Origin: Nicotiana tabacum
Lineage: Eukaryota > Streptophyta > Magnoliopsida > Solanales > Solanaceae
Assembly (NCBI RefSeq): GCF_000715075.1
Contig: NC_134100.1
Span: 29,432,042 to 29,496,041, forward strand
Length of the DNA: 64,000 nucleotides
Reading direction: 5' to 3'
The notes beneath the pieces were generated by a model. The model was not told where the DNA came from. It saw only the letters and a program-made list of their open reading frames with translations, and did no database searches. Of the stretch, positions 21,273-32,772 are shown piece by piece. Both the position numbers and the translations under genes were made by a program. The number at the start of each line of letters is the position of its first letter. Position 1 is the stretch's first letter.

Positions 21273-21831
21273 TGTTATAAATATATTATATTATGGATGT
21301 TCATTTAGTACTTCGTTGTAAATAATCTTCCTGAAGAAGCTTATCCATATGAGACTCCACCGTAAATATGTTTATCCATTTAGTACTCTATTGGAAATAA
21401 GCTTCCTGAAGAAGCTTATCACTTCGGTACCCGGTTATGGATAAATATTACCCTAGGTAGAAGATTATCCATACCGGGTATAATAAGCTTATCCATTCAG
21501 TACTCCGTTATGGATAAACATTGCTCTCAGTAGAAGATTATCCATATCTAGTATAGTAGCAGCTTACACAGCAGCTTGCAGTAGCAGCTTACACAACAAC
21601 TTGCAGTAGCAGCTTACACAGCAGAGCTTGCGTAGCAGCTTACAGAGCAGCTTGTAATAACAGCTTGTAGTAGCAGCTTACATAGCAGTTTGCGTAGCAG
21701 CTTACACAACAGCTTCCTTTCTTCTATAAATAGAAGAGATTTCAGTTCATTATGTACATCAGTTTGAATTCGAATAATATATCAGTTTCTCTCTATACTT
21801 GTCTTTACTTTATAGTCTTTATTTTATAACA
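21273..21831 (+). repeat. Copia 3' LTR (559 bp)
   Basis: Preceded by CCAAGGGGGAG. TATAAATA at 21725-21732. The AGCAGCTTACA array (about 21555-21715) differs in unit number and content from the 5' LTR, accounting for the 25-bp length difference. Confidence 0.95.
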
Positions 21832-21836
21832 AAAAT

Positions 21837-22564
21837 ACCTTTTTCCTTTTATTTTAGACGATGGGGCAAACCGCAAAACAAAGAGATTGTAGACTTAAAG
21901 CTTGTTCTTTCAAAATTAAAAGACTGCTTATTTTATTTCTTCCAATTACTTCTATTAGACCTATATTTTTATTTCTCTTTTTTAATTTTTTGTCCCTTGT
22001 TCCTCGTTAATGAAGTATTATATGATAAACAACACGGCGCAATACTTCTAAATTCAAATTATCTTTGTCCGTGGTTTATGCCTTTGTTGCCACTTGCCAC
22101 AAATAATGAATAGAATTTTATTTGAACAATGATAACAAAAGATAAACTGAAACGTGTTTTTATATTATCATCTTGTTTCTACAATTTTTGCTACTTAACA
22201 TCTGATGATCAATAAAAAAATCAGGACCTTCTCTGAATTTAATTTGTGAGCAAGCCCAGTCTTTGTGATTAATAGAAGACCAATCACATTCTGATTGATA
22301 TTCATGGCAAAAATCTAAATTGATTTAGCAACAAATTTTAAATTTTATTTATAGCCAAATTGATAGAATGTGGCCTCAAAGTTTCCCCCTCCTACAGAAT
22401 TCCAATTTCATTTGCATGACTTAGTGATAATCACCTTGCAAGCAAGCGAAGACTAACTATAGTTAAGTAATATACTTACATAGATATAATTTAAATTATC
22501 TATACTAAGCAGATAAGATTGGATTTAAGTTATTAATGTAAAGATATTTTTTTAATTAATTTAG
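21837..22564. other. Flank between copia and the next element
   Basis: AT-rich continuation of the original PUR4 upstream DNA. No gene was recognised. Confidence 0.5.
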
Positions 22565-25217
22565 GCTCTTCCAAACATGGATAAGCTTCCGGAAAGTCCC
22601 TCAACACCGGAACTGAATCAATGGTAGAAACCTCTGCACTGACATCCATCACGAAGGCCCAATTAAGAAAAGCAATCCTTCCCAGTCATCCACTGGGTCT
22701 ATGAAATATAAACCACTCCACTAGAACATAACCTGACGCACATCGCCACTCAACCTTTGGCATTTCCAACCTAGCCCATAACGCAATAGTCCAGAATAAC
22801 CCAACATTGAGACGATCAGTCTAAATCCCCAACATCACATCCAAAATCTAACATACCAAGCAAAGAAAGATCCGCTCGGGCCTCCAAATCTCGGTAGTCA
22901 CTAAACAGTGCTGATACACACGATCTACAATCACAACATAGCCTGAATATGAGAACTTCCGTCTCCACGTCCATACGGCACATGAATTACCATATCCTAT
23001 CCCAATTTCGCCGTCCGAATATATGCCACACCTCTAATACCCAATCATTCCACTATAGATACTCTAAAATTTCTCTATGCTACCAAGCAAACCCGAATAT
23101 CACCAGTCGATCTAACAAAAGGTGTCGCAATACTACCGAATTGCTATAAACTTAATAATATTGCCCTTTTACTAAAACATAGACTCTCGTCAAATCATTT
23201 CCAATTAGCAGTACCATTTCCTTAATCATCTAAGGCTACCCGCTGTCTAAGAGTTTTATGAACTTCCTTTCAGAACTGAACTGTAACTCATCTAGCCAAG
23301 ATCTTCCATTGATCCCATCTAGAAGAAAAATCATTACATATCTTATTCTTCTCACACTCGGAGAAATTGCACCTCTCCAACCACGGTAGAAATCAATAAG
23401 AACTCTCCCAATTCCATTTGCACAAATTCAACTGCCATGACTGAATCCTTCTAACTAGACCAAGCTAAGCAAGCCATCAAAACCCAAGAGCATTGTTGCA
23501 AAATAGTTGTAGGAACTCATTACCTCGAACACACACAAAGAATTAATCATATCCTTACCATACCGATTTGGTCTACTATCAAGATACCCCATCTATCTAA
23601 ATTCCTTCTAATTCATCTTCAACTTGATATTCCTTCTTGCTGTAGCACCACAATTTCCTCAACCTAGGCTTATCACACGAAAACCAAGCATAAAGCTACA
23701 TCGTCGAAGGCTCCTAAGCCGCTGAATGCTCTTTAAGTGTTCCCCAAAGCCATTACCTTCACCTTCCCGATACTGATATATAGAATCCCATAATTAATAT
23801 AGAAAATACCACAAGTCTTGCCATCTTCCACTGAAAACTCAGTTTCCATCCATAAGTACAACTTAGAAGCCTCCAATTATTGCATGTAGAGTTTTGAACA
23901 CAATAGGACCATTCTCTAGAGTCATCCACACTACTCAAACCATAGTTAGATTGATTAAATGAACCGAACAATCTGTGCTTCATTAGCACTCCGACACTGC
24001 AGAATGTGACCTCATTCCAATATAACCAAGCAACTTCTTGCCCTATGCACCGAGCATTCCTTACCAACCACAACTCAAGTCATTCCCCGATTCTCGTACA
24101 CCCATAAAGCATAATATAGCCTTTATTGAAATTTCCTTTACTTGAGCCATAACTGATTCACAAATGCACCTCGAACTGGGACCATTAGAGCACATACCGT
24201 GCAATCAACTATTCAATAGCGGACTCCCCCACTTGACTCAAAGCCATAGGTCAAACACGCACCATAACTCATAACACATACGCTTTATTGCTGCCATAAT
24301 ACCATAGTGAGATTAACTCAATCCTTTATAAGCTTGTGGAACACAGACCATCTGGTACTTCATATCTTCTACAAATCTCGAATTTACTCTCATAACAATT
24401 AAACCCACTCTCTTAAGCGACCCAAATTAAATTCACATATATATTTCACTTGTAAATGGGATCTTCTAATAGACAACATAAAGATCACACAACTCCAGAA
24501 CACTTTACAGGAGATAACCCCACCTGCTTCGCCTTAACTAACATTTATGTATACCTTCCACCATCATAAACTGTACGCAGTCACTTAGTCTTCCTGAGTT
24601 TGAACTCATACCGCAACATGATTTTTTTTTACTTCACTCACAACTGGGAAACATGAAAAGATTCTTCACACGCCTATAACTCGGGGCTATACCTCGAATC
24701 AAGATGGAATTCAAGCACCTAATAGTTCTTCTATCCTCCAGTAGACCCTTCTTGTCGTTTCCAAATCATATGGATACATCTCGCAGTACTAACATACTCA
24801 TCACATAGTTACTCAACCGTCACTTCCACTAATAGGGACAATACCGAACATATAAGTTTAAAACACTTGCTCACACAATCAGTACCTCGGTGCTCAAGCC
24901 ATAGGCAAATATCCGGCCTCAAGTCCTTCAGACTGGCCCAACATCAACTTACAGAGATCACACATCGCCCCTCGATCGGGAAATCACAAACCATCAAGGC
25001 ACATCTGATACTGAGCGCTCATACGCGTATACGAACGCGTGGAAGGAATTCAAAAAGTTACATTTCAAGATGAATCAAACGATGCATGATAAGAACTCAA
25101 GAATGTGAAGTTTTCCTAAAGGTTCTGCAGCCTCTAGAGGATAAATACAGACGTCTCCGTACCTATCCGCGAGACTCTACTAAACCTGCTCATGACTCGT
25201 GAGACCTATGTAACCTA

Positions 25218-25230
25218 GGCTCTGATACCA
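25218..25230 (-). other. Methionyl-tRNA primer binding site
   Basis: On the minus strand TGGTATCAGAGCC, complementary to the 3' end of plant initiator tRNA-Met, 3 bp from the LTR end. Confidence 0.85.
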
Positions 25231-25233
25231 ACT

Positions 25234-28200
25234 TGTCACGACCCAAACCCCGCTCCGGTCGTGATGGCGCCTCTTGTGAAGACAAGGCCAGCCAAAAACC
25301 CATATCGCCTTTTCAAAAAATAGTTAAACATTATTAAACAGTTTAAATATGATTTAATGATATAATTACCGGAAGCACAACCCGACACAGCCCTAATCGG
25401 GGTGTCACAAGTCACGAGCATCTACTAGGGTATAAATACAACTGAAATCCTGAAGTATACAAATACAGACTAATGAAATGAGGAGAGAGAAAAACAGTGC
25501 TGTGAACGCCGGCAGCTACCTTGCTAAACCCTGATGACTCTGTCTCCGATCAGCCAAAACATACCTGAATCTGCACACAAGGTGCAGGGAGTAATGTGAG
25601 TACTCCGACTCAGTGAGTAATAATAATAAATAAAGACTGAAGGCAAGAAATTACGCAAAAACACAAGGTATTCCATACTAAACCAGTAAATCACTTTAAA
25701 TAGTAAAGTAGTGAGAAATCAAGTGAAAATCCCTTTTTTCCCAACAAGTAAAGCAAATAGTTTACAAGTGAGTAACAAAAATGATAGAAATATAAACAGC
25801 CCATCGGGCAAAACATGTACAACAAACCGCCCCTCGGGTATAATATCAACAGTGCCAGCCCCTCGGGCTCAATATCAAAATAGTAACAGCCCCTCGGGCT
25901 CAATATCAGAACAGTAACAGCCCCTCGGGCTCAATATCAGATCAGTAATAGCCCTTCGGGCTCACTCTCAGAATGGTATCGGCCTTTCGGGCTACCTCAC
26001 AATCACTCATATCAGCCCCTCGGGCATAGTATCAATCACTCAGAACAATGGGTACCCGCGCTCACTGTGGGTGTGCAGACTCTGGAGGGGCCCCTTACGA
26101 CCCAAGCACTATATCAAGCCACCTCGTGGCATCATCACTCAGTATATCCTCACATCACTCAAGCCACCAAGTGGCATATAAAGCATCTCAGGCCCTCGGC
26201 CTCATATCACTTAGCCTCACATCACTTAAGCCACTACGTGACATATAAAGTATCTCAGGCCCTCGGCCTCATATCACTCGGCATATCCTCACATATGGCC
26301 CTCGGCCTCACTCAGTCCGGAAATCATCATAAGCCCCTCGGGCATTTGTAAAACAGTAGTTCTCAGCCCAAAATACCATTTAGAAATATCATTTGAGTTT
26401 TCAAATCTGCATAAAAGCGTCTGAGTTTGTCAAAACAATAATTATAAACAGGACTGAGTTTAAATATAAGTCAAAACAGTGATAAAAATTCCCGAAGGAT
26501 TTCAATAATTGGCACGAAGCCCAAGTATGGCAATCAGCCCAAATCATGATGATAACAAATAAGTTTCAATCAAATATGCGTAAAATCATCAATCGGGATG
26601 GACCAAGTCACAATCCCCGGTAGTAAAAGACCCCGTGCTCATCATCCAACGCGTGTCTCACCTCAATATAGCACTACAATGTGCAAATCTGGGGTTTCAA
26701 ACCCTCAGGACATCATTAACAATCATTACTCAACTCGAACCGACTAATCCTCTAGCTCGCGATGCCTTTGTCTCTCAAATCGACCTCCGAATGTCTCGAA
26801 TCTAGCCACAATACTTCGATTTAGTTAATAAAAATTATAGGAATTAATTCCATATGAAATTCTACATTTTCCATTAAAAATCCAAAATTGCACACAAAAT
26901 TCGCCCGTGGGGCCCACATCTCATAATATGACAAAAGTCACGGAATATGAACCCCCATCCAACCACGAGTCCAACCAAATAAATTTTACCAAAATCCGAC
27001 ATCGGATTGGCTTTCAAATCTTAAAAATTCATCTTTATGGAATTTTAGAAAATTCCTCCATTTCTCTTCAAATATCAATAATCTAACGCCAAAAATGAAG
27101 ATTTATTCATAAAATATAATCACAAAGGATTCAAGAACACTTACCCCAAGAATTCCCGTGATTTCTTGCTCAAAATTGCCCAAAACCCGAGCTTGGCAGT
27201 CAAAAAATAATGACCAAAAACCGGACTGCTGGACTTAAAACTATCCAGAATTTCGGGGTACTATTCGTACGTTTTTACTGTTCACGTGTACTTTACATGG
27301 GTACTGCTCACGCAGGTGTGGTCACTATTCACACGTGCGAAAAATGCAGAAACTGCCTAGAAAATTGCAGTAGCTTTTATTTTCACTAAAAATGCTCTAA
27401 CTCCGTCATACGAACTCGGAATTCGATGATTCTTATTCCTATGAGTCACAAATAATAATACAAACATAGCTCTTCAGTCGAAACTCAATTCGGAGCTCAT
27501 TTGCTCAGTTCAATACCCATTTCGCTCGTTAAACAATTAACTCATATTTCGTGTCAAAAACCCAATCGCGACTTGATGAAATTAGACCAAACTTTCCAGA
27601 TCAATCCTATAATTCATTATCAAAATTCTGGAAGTCTCAAAATCAAATTTCGATCTCTAGAACTAAAAATGGACCTTTGGATCATTACATGCTTATGCTC
27701 AAAACGGCAAAATCTTCCAAAAACTCTTCCAAAACATATCCGAGCCTCATGGGACCCCGACCAAACATGCCAACACACTCCCATAACATAATTCAAACTT
27801 GTTGCAACCTTCGGAATGCTCAAAACATCAAATCACCCTCGGATTGAAGCCTAAGAATTCCAAAACTTTCGAAATCCGAATTTGATCAAAAAGTCAACCA
27901 AACGACGTCCAAATGACCTGAAATTTTGCACAAACATCACAAATGACATAATGAAGCTACAACAACTTTCAGAATTCCATTCCGACTCTCGGATCAAAAT
28001 CTCACCTATCAACCGGAATTCGCCAAAATATTAACTTTGCCAATTCAAGCCAAATCCTTCCACAGACTTCCAAAATGCATTCCGATCGCGCTCCTAAGTC
28101 ATAAATCACCTAACGAGGCTATCCAAATCATAAAATTTCCAATCCGAGCTCATATAAAAATGAGTCAACTCTTAGTCAAACCTTTCAAATTCAAAGCTTT

Positions 28201-28353
28201 CAAATGAGACGGTTCCTTCAAATTCATTCTGATTTTTCCTGAAAACCAAAACCAACGATCTGCATCAGTCATAATGCGTTACACGGGGCAAGTCATACCT
28301 GGGAACTGGCGATCAAAGTGCAAAAGTTCAAAACGACCGGTCGGGTCGTTACA
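25234..28353 (-). repeat. 3.1-kb LTR (TGTAACGACCC family)
   Basis: Plus-strand ends are TGTCACGACCC and GGGTCGTTACA, forming near-perfect inverted repeats. It contains the hairpin array at 25799-26343. Two related LTRs are at 32773 (plus strand) and 44347-46982 (minus strand). Confidence 0.8.
25799..26343 (-). repeat. Array of short hairpins in LTR
   Basis: GCCC[C/A/T]TCGGGC repeats start at about 25799, 25829, 25858, 25889, 25920, 25951, 25981 and 26015 (spacing 29-34 bp). Further right the stems change while pairing is kept: GCCAC/GTGGC (26118, 26163), AGGCC/GGCCT (26190, 26257), GGCC/GGCC (26297) and GCCC/GGGC again (26333). The central bases are mostly CTC. Confidence 0.85.
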
Positions 28354-28800
28354 ATAAGAAGCAAAAGAGGGAGAAAAAATTTCAGAGAGAAACTAGATGG
28401 AGAAAAGTGGAAGATAAGTAAAAAAATAAAGAAGAATCTAAAACATAATAAAGGCAACAATGAGAAAATAAAAAACTTTAAAAAAGATCATTTTGTTATG
28501 ATAAATATCACATTATGGTGGATGTCTACTCTTCTTCCATGATCTTCATCTCAAATGCTTAATGACATATTCAATGACATATTTTGTATGTTTAATGACA
28601 TATTTTATTCACTTTTTATGCCTATATAAAGGCCTTGTAATAGATAGAAAAATACACACAATTGAAGAAAAAAATCTCTTCCTTCTCTCTATCTCTATTT
28701 CTTGTTCATGGTTTACTAAATTGCTTTTATTTCTTGTTCATGTTTTACTAAATTGCTTTTATTTTATAACACGTTATTAGCACGAGTCTCTAACTAATTG
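28354..28800 (+). repeat. Copia-like LTR copy A with flanks
   Basis: An LTR-like core (28494-28771, 278 bp) begins TGTTATGATAAATATC and ends TTTTATAACA, followed by CGTTATTAGCACGAG, which resembles the primer site of the copia element at 16521. The 140 bp before it (rich in AAGAAGCAAAAGAGGGAG) match the sequence before copy B. A TATATAAAGG promoter motif is near 28624. Confidence 0.65.
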
Positions 28801-29159
28801 TATATATATCTACAAAAAATTTCCTATATCCAGAAAAATTGCAATTAAAAGCCATACATATCATCTCATGGTTAGATGTAAAGACAAACTACATATGGTA
28901 AGTAATGAAACGTAAGAATGTATGATTATCTTATACTTGTCATTCCTTTAATATCTGATATGCACACAACTTCGTACTACACATGTATAGCATAAGCACA
29001 TATTAATATTACATCTTTTATATCACATGAATGGAATGAAATTTTCGAAGTTCTATATGTGAAATCATAGTAGCAGTTAATTGTTGATATGATGCACGTC
29101 ATGGTAATCAAGGATATGTTATATAAGTTGTCTTATGCATATTTGTGTGTTAACTATCT
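28801..29159. other. AT-rich, nothing recognised
   Basis: Probably leader or interior of the fragment before it. No ORF or RNA gene was seen. Confidence 0.4.
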
Positions 29160-29800
29160 TCATTCTGTCCTGCCGCTTTAGAGACATGATTATATAGAGA
29201 CACTGTCTCGGGAAGGAGTGTAATGATGAAGCACGTGGGAGTGACGTCACATCCTGATAATTATATCAGTTAAGGTTCCATAGGATGTGTCTACCTCTCA
29301 ACCTCGGCCGAACCAGTATGACGACAGCCAAATTTGGCGACGGGAACGAGTGATATCCGCTCATCGAGGACGTTTAAGGCTACGACCTCAACAAGCGGAG
29401 GGACTAACTATAATTGTCCAAATTTGGTTACCATGACGACGACGGATAAATGAGACTAGGGAGCAGAGTTATTACAATATGACGACTGACAGCCGTCGTG
29501 GCAGAGGACGACGACCAGAGGCGAGCAGCCGAAGTGAGGTAGGGTCGGTAGTGTCAACTCCGAAAGAGACAAAACGAATATACCTTTGGAATATTCTTTG
29601 TGCTGTACTTCTTAGGGTCTTTTGGGGAATGTCCCTTATAAATAGGAGAATATAGTAAACAAGGGGGAACTGCCCTTATCTAGAATTGAGAGATATTATA
29701 AGATTGAGAAAAGAATATACCATAAAGTTGTCTTATTCATAGCATCCATATACTTGTTGTTCATCATTTTTATCCATAGATCACAAGATCCCACTTAGAC
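29160..29800 (+). repeat. LTR-like promoter segment
   Basis: A compositionally distinct block (many CGACGAC/CCGTCG motifs) with a TATA box TATAAATA at 29637-29644 and, about 400 bp upstream, CACGTG (29232-29237) and GTGACGTCAC (29241-29250). It looks like the promoter part of an LTR, but its ends are not clear and no coding region is attached. Confidence 0.45.
29232..29250 (+). promoter_or_regulatory. G-box and CRE palindromes
   Basis: CACGTG followed 4 bp later by the 10-bp palindrome GTGACGTCAC. Both are core binding sites for plant bZIP factors. Position upstream of a TATA box supports a regulatory reading; function is inferred only. Confidence 0.45.
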
Positions 29801-30297
29801 ATTGAATGCTTTCCGTTCCACATCGCCAAAAAAAGGAAACATCCAATCATATGATCATTGGGTGACTATTCCTTTATACCACAATCACTACTAGTTTTTG
29901 TATTTATTACATGTTTATGATATCATACATCTTGTCACTCATAACATAAAGATTTCTCTATCTAATGCTATAAACGCGACTCATCGTACAGAAGTTTAGT
30001 TCTCATTTAATCTAGAGATTATTAAATTCAACTGAGATTCATCCTATCAATTTACATTAATTAGTTTAGCATTTATTTGCACAAACAATATGACATGAGG
30101 GATAAAATATAATTAATTCCGAGATTAAATTTGAAATGAGTTTATCTCATGTTTGGTTTTGATAAAATTATGGTATAACTAATTCCGTGATACTTAATAT
30201 TTTTTTATCCCTATGGGAGGGTGGAATAACTAATCCCGAGATAGCTAATCTCAGAATAATTAATCATGAGATAACTTGTTTTCTAGCCAAACGACCC
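29801..30297. other. Repeat-derived AT-rich stretch
   Basis: Contains repeated phrases of the kind AACTAATCCCGAGATA and ends CCAAACGACCCC at 30286-30298, a terminus I associate with small plant DNA transposons. No opposite end was found, so it is left unclassified. Confidence 0.35.
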
Positions 30298-30479
30298 CTA
30301 AACTATTGCACCTTTGTTAGTTTCCTATCTAAACTATTCAGTATCCCAAGTTCCCCGGAACTATATTAAGTGAATATATTAAAAAAACTAAACTGTTATA
30401 CTTTTTTCAAATTTCCTATCTAAACAATTCAGTATCCCCAAGACCCCCTGAATTATATTGAGTGAATACACTAAAAAAC
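30298..30479. repeat. Imperfect 90-bp tandem duplication
   Basis: Copies are 30298-30387 and about 30388-30479, each with CTAAAC at the start, TTTCCTATCTAAAC and CAGTATCCC in the middle and AGTGAATA near the end. They are diverged by many substitutions. Confidence 0.8.
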
Positions 30480-30589
30480 CTAATTATTTGAAGAAATACT
30501 TATTTACATTTACTTTGTAGCAAAAAATCAAATGAAAGCATATAGAGTTGCATTTTTTGAAAATCATCTTATGTTACATAATATAATTC

Positions 30590-31410
30590 AGGGGGTGGAT
30601 GAAGTGGAGGCTTGCATATAGTGTTTTATGTGATGTGCCTCCAAGACTTAAGGACAAGTTAAGTGGTAGTGAGGCCGACTATGTTGGATGGAGCCGAGTG
30701 CTGGCTAGTCAAGAAATCTCATGTCCAGAAGATGAAAGTAGCAGAAATGAGGATGTTAAGAAGGATGTATGGGCATACCAGGAAAGACCAGGTTAGGAAT
30801 GAGGTTATTAGGGACAAGGTGGGTGTGGCCCCGGTGGAAGACAAATTGCGAGAATCGAGGCTGAGATGGTTCAGGCATGTAAAAAGGAGAGACATTAATG
30901 TCCCGGTGAGGAGATGCGAGAGGTGGACCATAGCAAGGCAGATGAGAGGTAGAGGAAGGCTAAAAAGTACTGCGAAGAGGTGATTAGGCAGGATATGACA
31001 CTACTTCAGCTTACCGAGGACATGGCCCTCGATAGGGAGGTGTGAAGATCGAGGATTAGGGTTGTGGGTTGACAGGTAGTCGAGAGACTCTTCTAGTTTT
31101 ACTAGTAGTACTAGTACTGTAGTGAGAGTGGGGTGTGTCTGTGTGAATGAGTATCGGCAGAGGAGTCGAGAGTTCCTTGTTGTTAGACGATGTGGCATTA
31201 TTGGTGGTAGTTTTTGCATTCATCTTATAGCTTCGTATTCCTAGTTCCTTTGCTATTACAGGCTGTGTTATTTGTTTCTGTTATCTTATTTTCTTGCCAT
31301 TATTATTGTTTTGTTTATTGTGTCATTTTCACTGTTCTTGAGCCAATAGTCTATTGGTGTGTGGGGTTGCATTGGGGTTTTTGTTATTATTGTTGTTGTT
31401 GTTGTCGTTG
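30590..31410 (+). mobile_element. RTE LINE 3' fragment
   Basis: The C-terminal region of the same family as 3690-5535 (shared [28 protein letters not shown] stretch, [20 protein letters not shown]) begins abruptly at about 30590. It shifts frame near 30660, has further disruptions after 30980, and ends in TTG repeats at about 31388-31410. It is a short, dead 5'-truncated copy. Confidence 0.85.
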
Positions 31411-31564
31411 TCATCCTATGTTATACAAAACAAGATTCAACAAATAAGAAAACAAAATGGACAGCAACTCCATTGTCTACAATGTGTTGGGTTTAATAAG
31501 AAAATTTAAATGAGTGTTCGTTCAATATATGGGTAAGAAATAAAAGAATATTAAAACAAGAAAT
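31411..31564. other. Short AT-rich spacer
   Basis: Nothing recognised between the LINE tail and LTR copy B. Confidence 0.4.
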
Positions 31565-31990
31565 ATAATAAATAATTTCATAAGAAACAAAAGAGGGAGA
31601 ATTTTTTTTAGAGAGAAACTAGATGGAGAAAAGTGGAAGATAAGTAAAAAAATAAAGAAGAATCTAAAACATAATAAAGGCAACAAAGAGAAAATTATTA
31701 TGATAAATATCACATTATGGTGGATGTTTACTCTTCTTCCATGATCTTCATCTCAAATTCTTAATGACATATTTTGTATGTTCATTGACATATTCCATGA
31801 CGTATTTTCTTCAATTTTTATGCCTATATAAAGGCCTTGTAATAGATAAAAAAATACACACAATTGAAGAAGAAAACCTCTTCCTTCTCTCTATCTCCAT
31901 TTCTTGTTCATGTTTTACTAAATTGCTTTATTTCCTTGTTCAATATTGTTACTTTGAGTTATATTTCATAACACGTTATCAGTACGAATT
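31565..31990 (+). repeat. Copia-like LTR copy B with flanks
   Basis: Same order as copy A: flank with AAGAAACAAAAGAGGGAG, LTR-like core 31696-31973 (start mutated to TATTATGATAAA), TATATAAAGG near 31826, and CGTTATCAGTACGA after the core. Both copies are 278 bp and in the same orientation. Because both are followed by a primer-like site, they are not simply the two LTRs of one element. Confidence 0.65.
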
Positions 31991-32772
31991 AGTCTCTATT
32001 TTTCACCCTAAAATTGAATTTGATTTTCTCATCGAAGTTAAAAAAGTTTGCGTTGCTGCCAATTGCAATAACTAGGTAATATGTTTCAATCTGGGTTGTT
32101 AACTCTTTGGTTATATACAAGATTTTGTGTGAAAACTATTACTGATGATATCATGCTTAGCCAAATTTTTGTAATTCATCCTAACGTTGAAATATTAACT
32201 TTGCCCGCATCACAATAATTATACTTTTCATTTATAAGCCTAGTGGTATGAAATATTTGGATTGTTAGATTTCTGTCTTGATCAAAATAAAATTATCTAT
32301 GCCTAATAACAACAAGACTGTGAACGTATAAAGAGTATGCAATGCATATTTACTACTCCTTTGTTTCTTTGAGTTGTTGATTATTGTTGAGAATTTGGCT
32401 AGACTTTGATGTCACCTTGAATGGTGAATTTCCCCTTTATTTATGATAATTGTTATTAATTAGAAGCAGTACTCAACTGATATATAAAAGAAAATCATCT
32501 TAATGATCAGGACATAAATGAGAATTATTAACTTCTGACAATAAAAGGCATTCATATCATTTTTTTTTGGAAATATCATAAATGAGGGTGATGACTATAT
32601 CTTTTTGTTTTTCTAGAGAGCATAATATTTAATTTCCACAAAAGTGCATGGTAACTAATAATACTATTATTATATTTGATATATCATTTTCCTTAATGTT
32701 CTAGTCATATCACTTTCATCTTGAAGTAGACTTATTGCACCAAATACCACATGTAAATTTTCAAGTATTTTT
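31991..32772. other. AT-rich, no gene
   Basis: Low-complexity sequence. Nothing recognised. Confidence 0.4.

Larger units (their letters stand above)
15982..21836 (+). mobile_element. Ty1/copia retrotransposon with target duplications
   Basis: Complete structure: AAAAT target duplications (15982-15986, 21832-21836), 5' LTR 15987-16520, primer-binding-like site, gag ORF, decayed pol, purine tract AGGGGGAG and 3' LTR 21273-21831. Both LTRs begin TGTTATAAATATA and end TTTTATAACA. The LTRs differ in internal repeat number and several bases, so insertion is not very recent. gag is open while pol is heavily decayed and internally shortened, so it could persist only as a non-autonomous element. Confidence 0.95.
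22565..28353 (-). mobile_element. Large non-coding LTR element, minus strand
   Basis: Reading leftwards there is a 3.1-kb LTR (28353-25234), then ACT-free spacing of 3 bp, a perfect methionyl-tRNA primer site TGGTATCAGAGCC (25230-25218) and about 2.6 kb of interior. The interior has no gag or pol frame on either strand, only short unrelated ORFs. No second LTR is found at the left edge, so the element is truncated near 22565. The LTR start (TGTAACGACCCGACC) and long LTR resemble Solanaceae Del/Tekay-type gypsy families. The lack of coding capacity fits a LARD-like derivative. Confidence 0.7.

Noticed and set aside
22565..25217. Host gene in the minus-strand region (104-residue frame at 24073-23759)
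   Set aside because: No domain, and the region sits directly after a primer-binding site and LTR, so it is the interior of an LTR element.
25691..26351. Short frames over the TCGGGC hairpin array
   Set aside because: Low-complexity translation of repeats.
30090..30300. Complete MITE ending in CCAAACGACCCC
   Set aside because: Only one plausible terminus was found, so it is not called as an element.
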